6,371 nucleotides of DNA from Desulfobacteraceae bacterium (GTDB lineage Bacteria; Desulfobacterota; Desulfobacteria; Desulfobacterales; Desulfobacteraceae). The position numbers and the translations under genes were made by a program. Shown here in pieces: positions 6,204-6,371 of this stretch. The notes beneath the pieces were generated by a model. That model was not told the DNA's origin. It saw nothing but the letters and a program-made list of their open reading frames with translations, and did not search any database. Numbering within the stretch: position 1 is the stretch's first letter; each line of letters begins with the position of its first letter. Where the stretch lies: the NCBI GenBank assembly GCA_003354055.1, contig PIVQ01000436.1:1-6371 (forward strand), written 5' to 3'.

Positions 6204-6371
6204 TTACAGGATATGGGCCAGAAACTGTTTGGTCCGCTCCTGTTCAGGGTTATTAAAAATTTTTTCCGGCGGTCCTTCCTCAACCCAGATGCCGCCGTCC
6301 ATGATCATGACCCTATCAGCCACGTCTCTCGCAAAGTGCAGTTCATGGGTCACGGCAATAATGGTCATGCC
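6204..6371 (-). CDS. Polar amino acid-type ABC transporter ATPase (GlnQ/HisP-like), C-terminal end only
   Basis: The last 55 codons and the stop of an ATP-binding subunit are present; the 5' part lies beyond the window. The sequence reads GMTIIAVTHELHFARDVADR, then VMIMDGGIWVEEGPPEKIF and NNPEQERTKQFLAHIL. VTHE is the switch (H-loop) motif with its catalytic His. The DGG-x-x-VEEGPPE stretch and ERTKQFL tail are characteristic of the polar amino acid uptake family. Walker A, the signature motif and Walker B would lie upstream. It is the first visible gene of the minus-strand group, 73 nt before the GntR gene. The context suggests import of the compound handled by the downstream methyltransferase, although this transporter family is better known for amino acids than for betaines. 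Confidence 0.92.
   Translation of the reverse strand, partial: GMTIIAVTHELHFARDVADRVMIMDGGIWVEEGPPEKIFNNPEQERTKQFLAHIL

Noticed and set aside
5843..6256. 137-codon open frame on the plus strand
   Set aside because: It is antisense to the GntR regulator and the end of the ABC ATPase gene, both of which match known families along the opposite strand.

Overview
The window looks like chromosomal DNA from an anaerobic, Gram-negative bacterium, most plausibly a sulfate reducer of the Desulfobacteraceae type. This is inferred from three things: a FapA/DUF342 protein with an unusual repeat-rich N-terminus, a pyrrolysine-free MttB-family methyltransferase of the kind such organisms use on methylated amines, and an exported Ntn-type amidase with a Gram-negative-style signal peptide. 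No ribosomal or phylogenetic marker is present, so the placement is tentative. The left 2 kb is clearly more AT-rich than the right 2.5 kb.

Layout from left to right. (1) 1-1299, minus strand: most of a FapA-like (DUF342) gene, cut off at the window edge before its C-terminus. (2) 1347-1654: a scrambled zone. A short two-helix membrane ORF on the minus strand runs into a 124-bp degenerate copy of part of the CBS-domain gene found 1.9 kb further right. The copy has an in-frame 30-bp deletion, a 1-bp insertion and an early stop. (3) 1655-1995: an AT-rich gap with at most a weak promoter. (4) 1996-3123, plus strand: an exported choloylglycine hydrolase/penicillin V acylase-family amidase. (5) 3283-3979, plus strand: a complete small transcription unit, with a near-consensus sigma70 promoter, a two-CBS-domain protein and an intrinsic terminator. 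(6) 3981-6371, minus strand: an apparent catabolic operon, read right to left. It holds the tail of a polar-amino-acid-type ABC transporter ATPase, a GntR/FCD regulator and an MttB-superfamily methyltransferase.

How the parts work together. The minus-strand cluster on the right reads as uptake, ligand sensing and demethylation of a small methylated (probably quaternary) amine. The corrinoid protein, the reactivase and the rest of the transporter are not in the window. The CBS unit and this operon converge on a hairpin at 3934-3979. The amidase stands alone, flanked by the intact CBS gene and its partial copy, so this stretch appears to have been rearranged by duplication. Nothing here is a clear mobile element, RNA gene or CRISPR array. 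The best candidates for a second look are the CBS-gene copy and its junction with the membrane ORF, the repeat-rich N-terminus of the FapA-like protein, and the substrate of the MttB-type operon.
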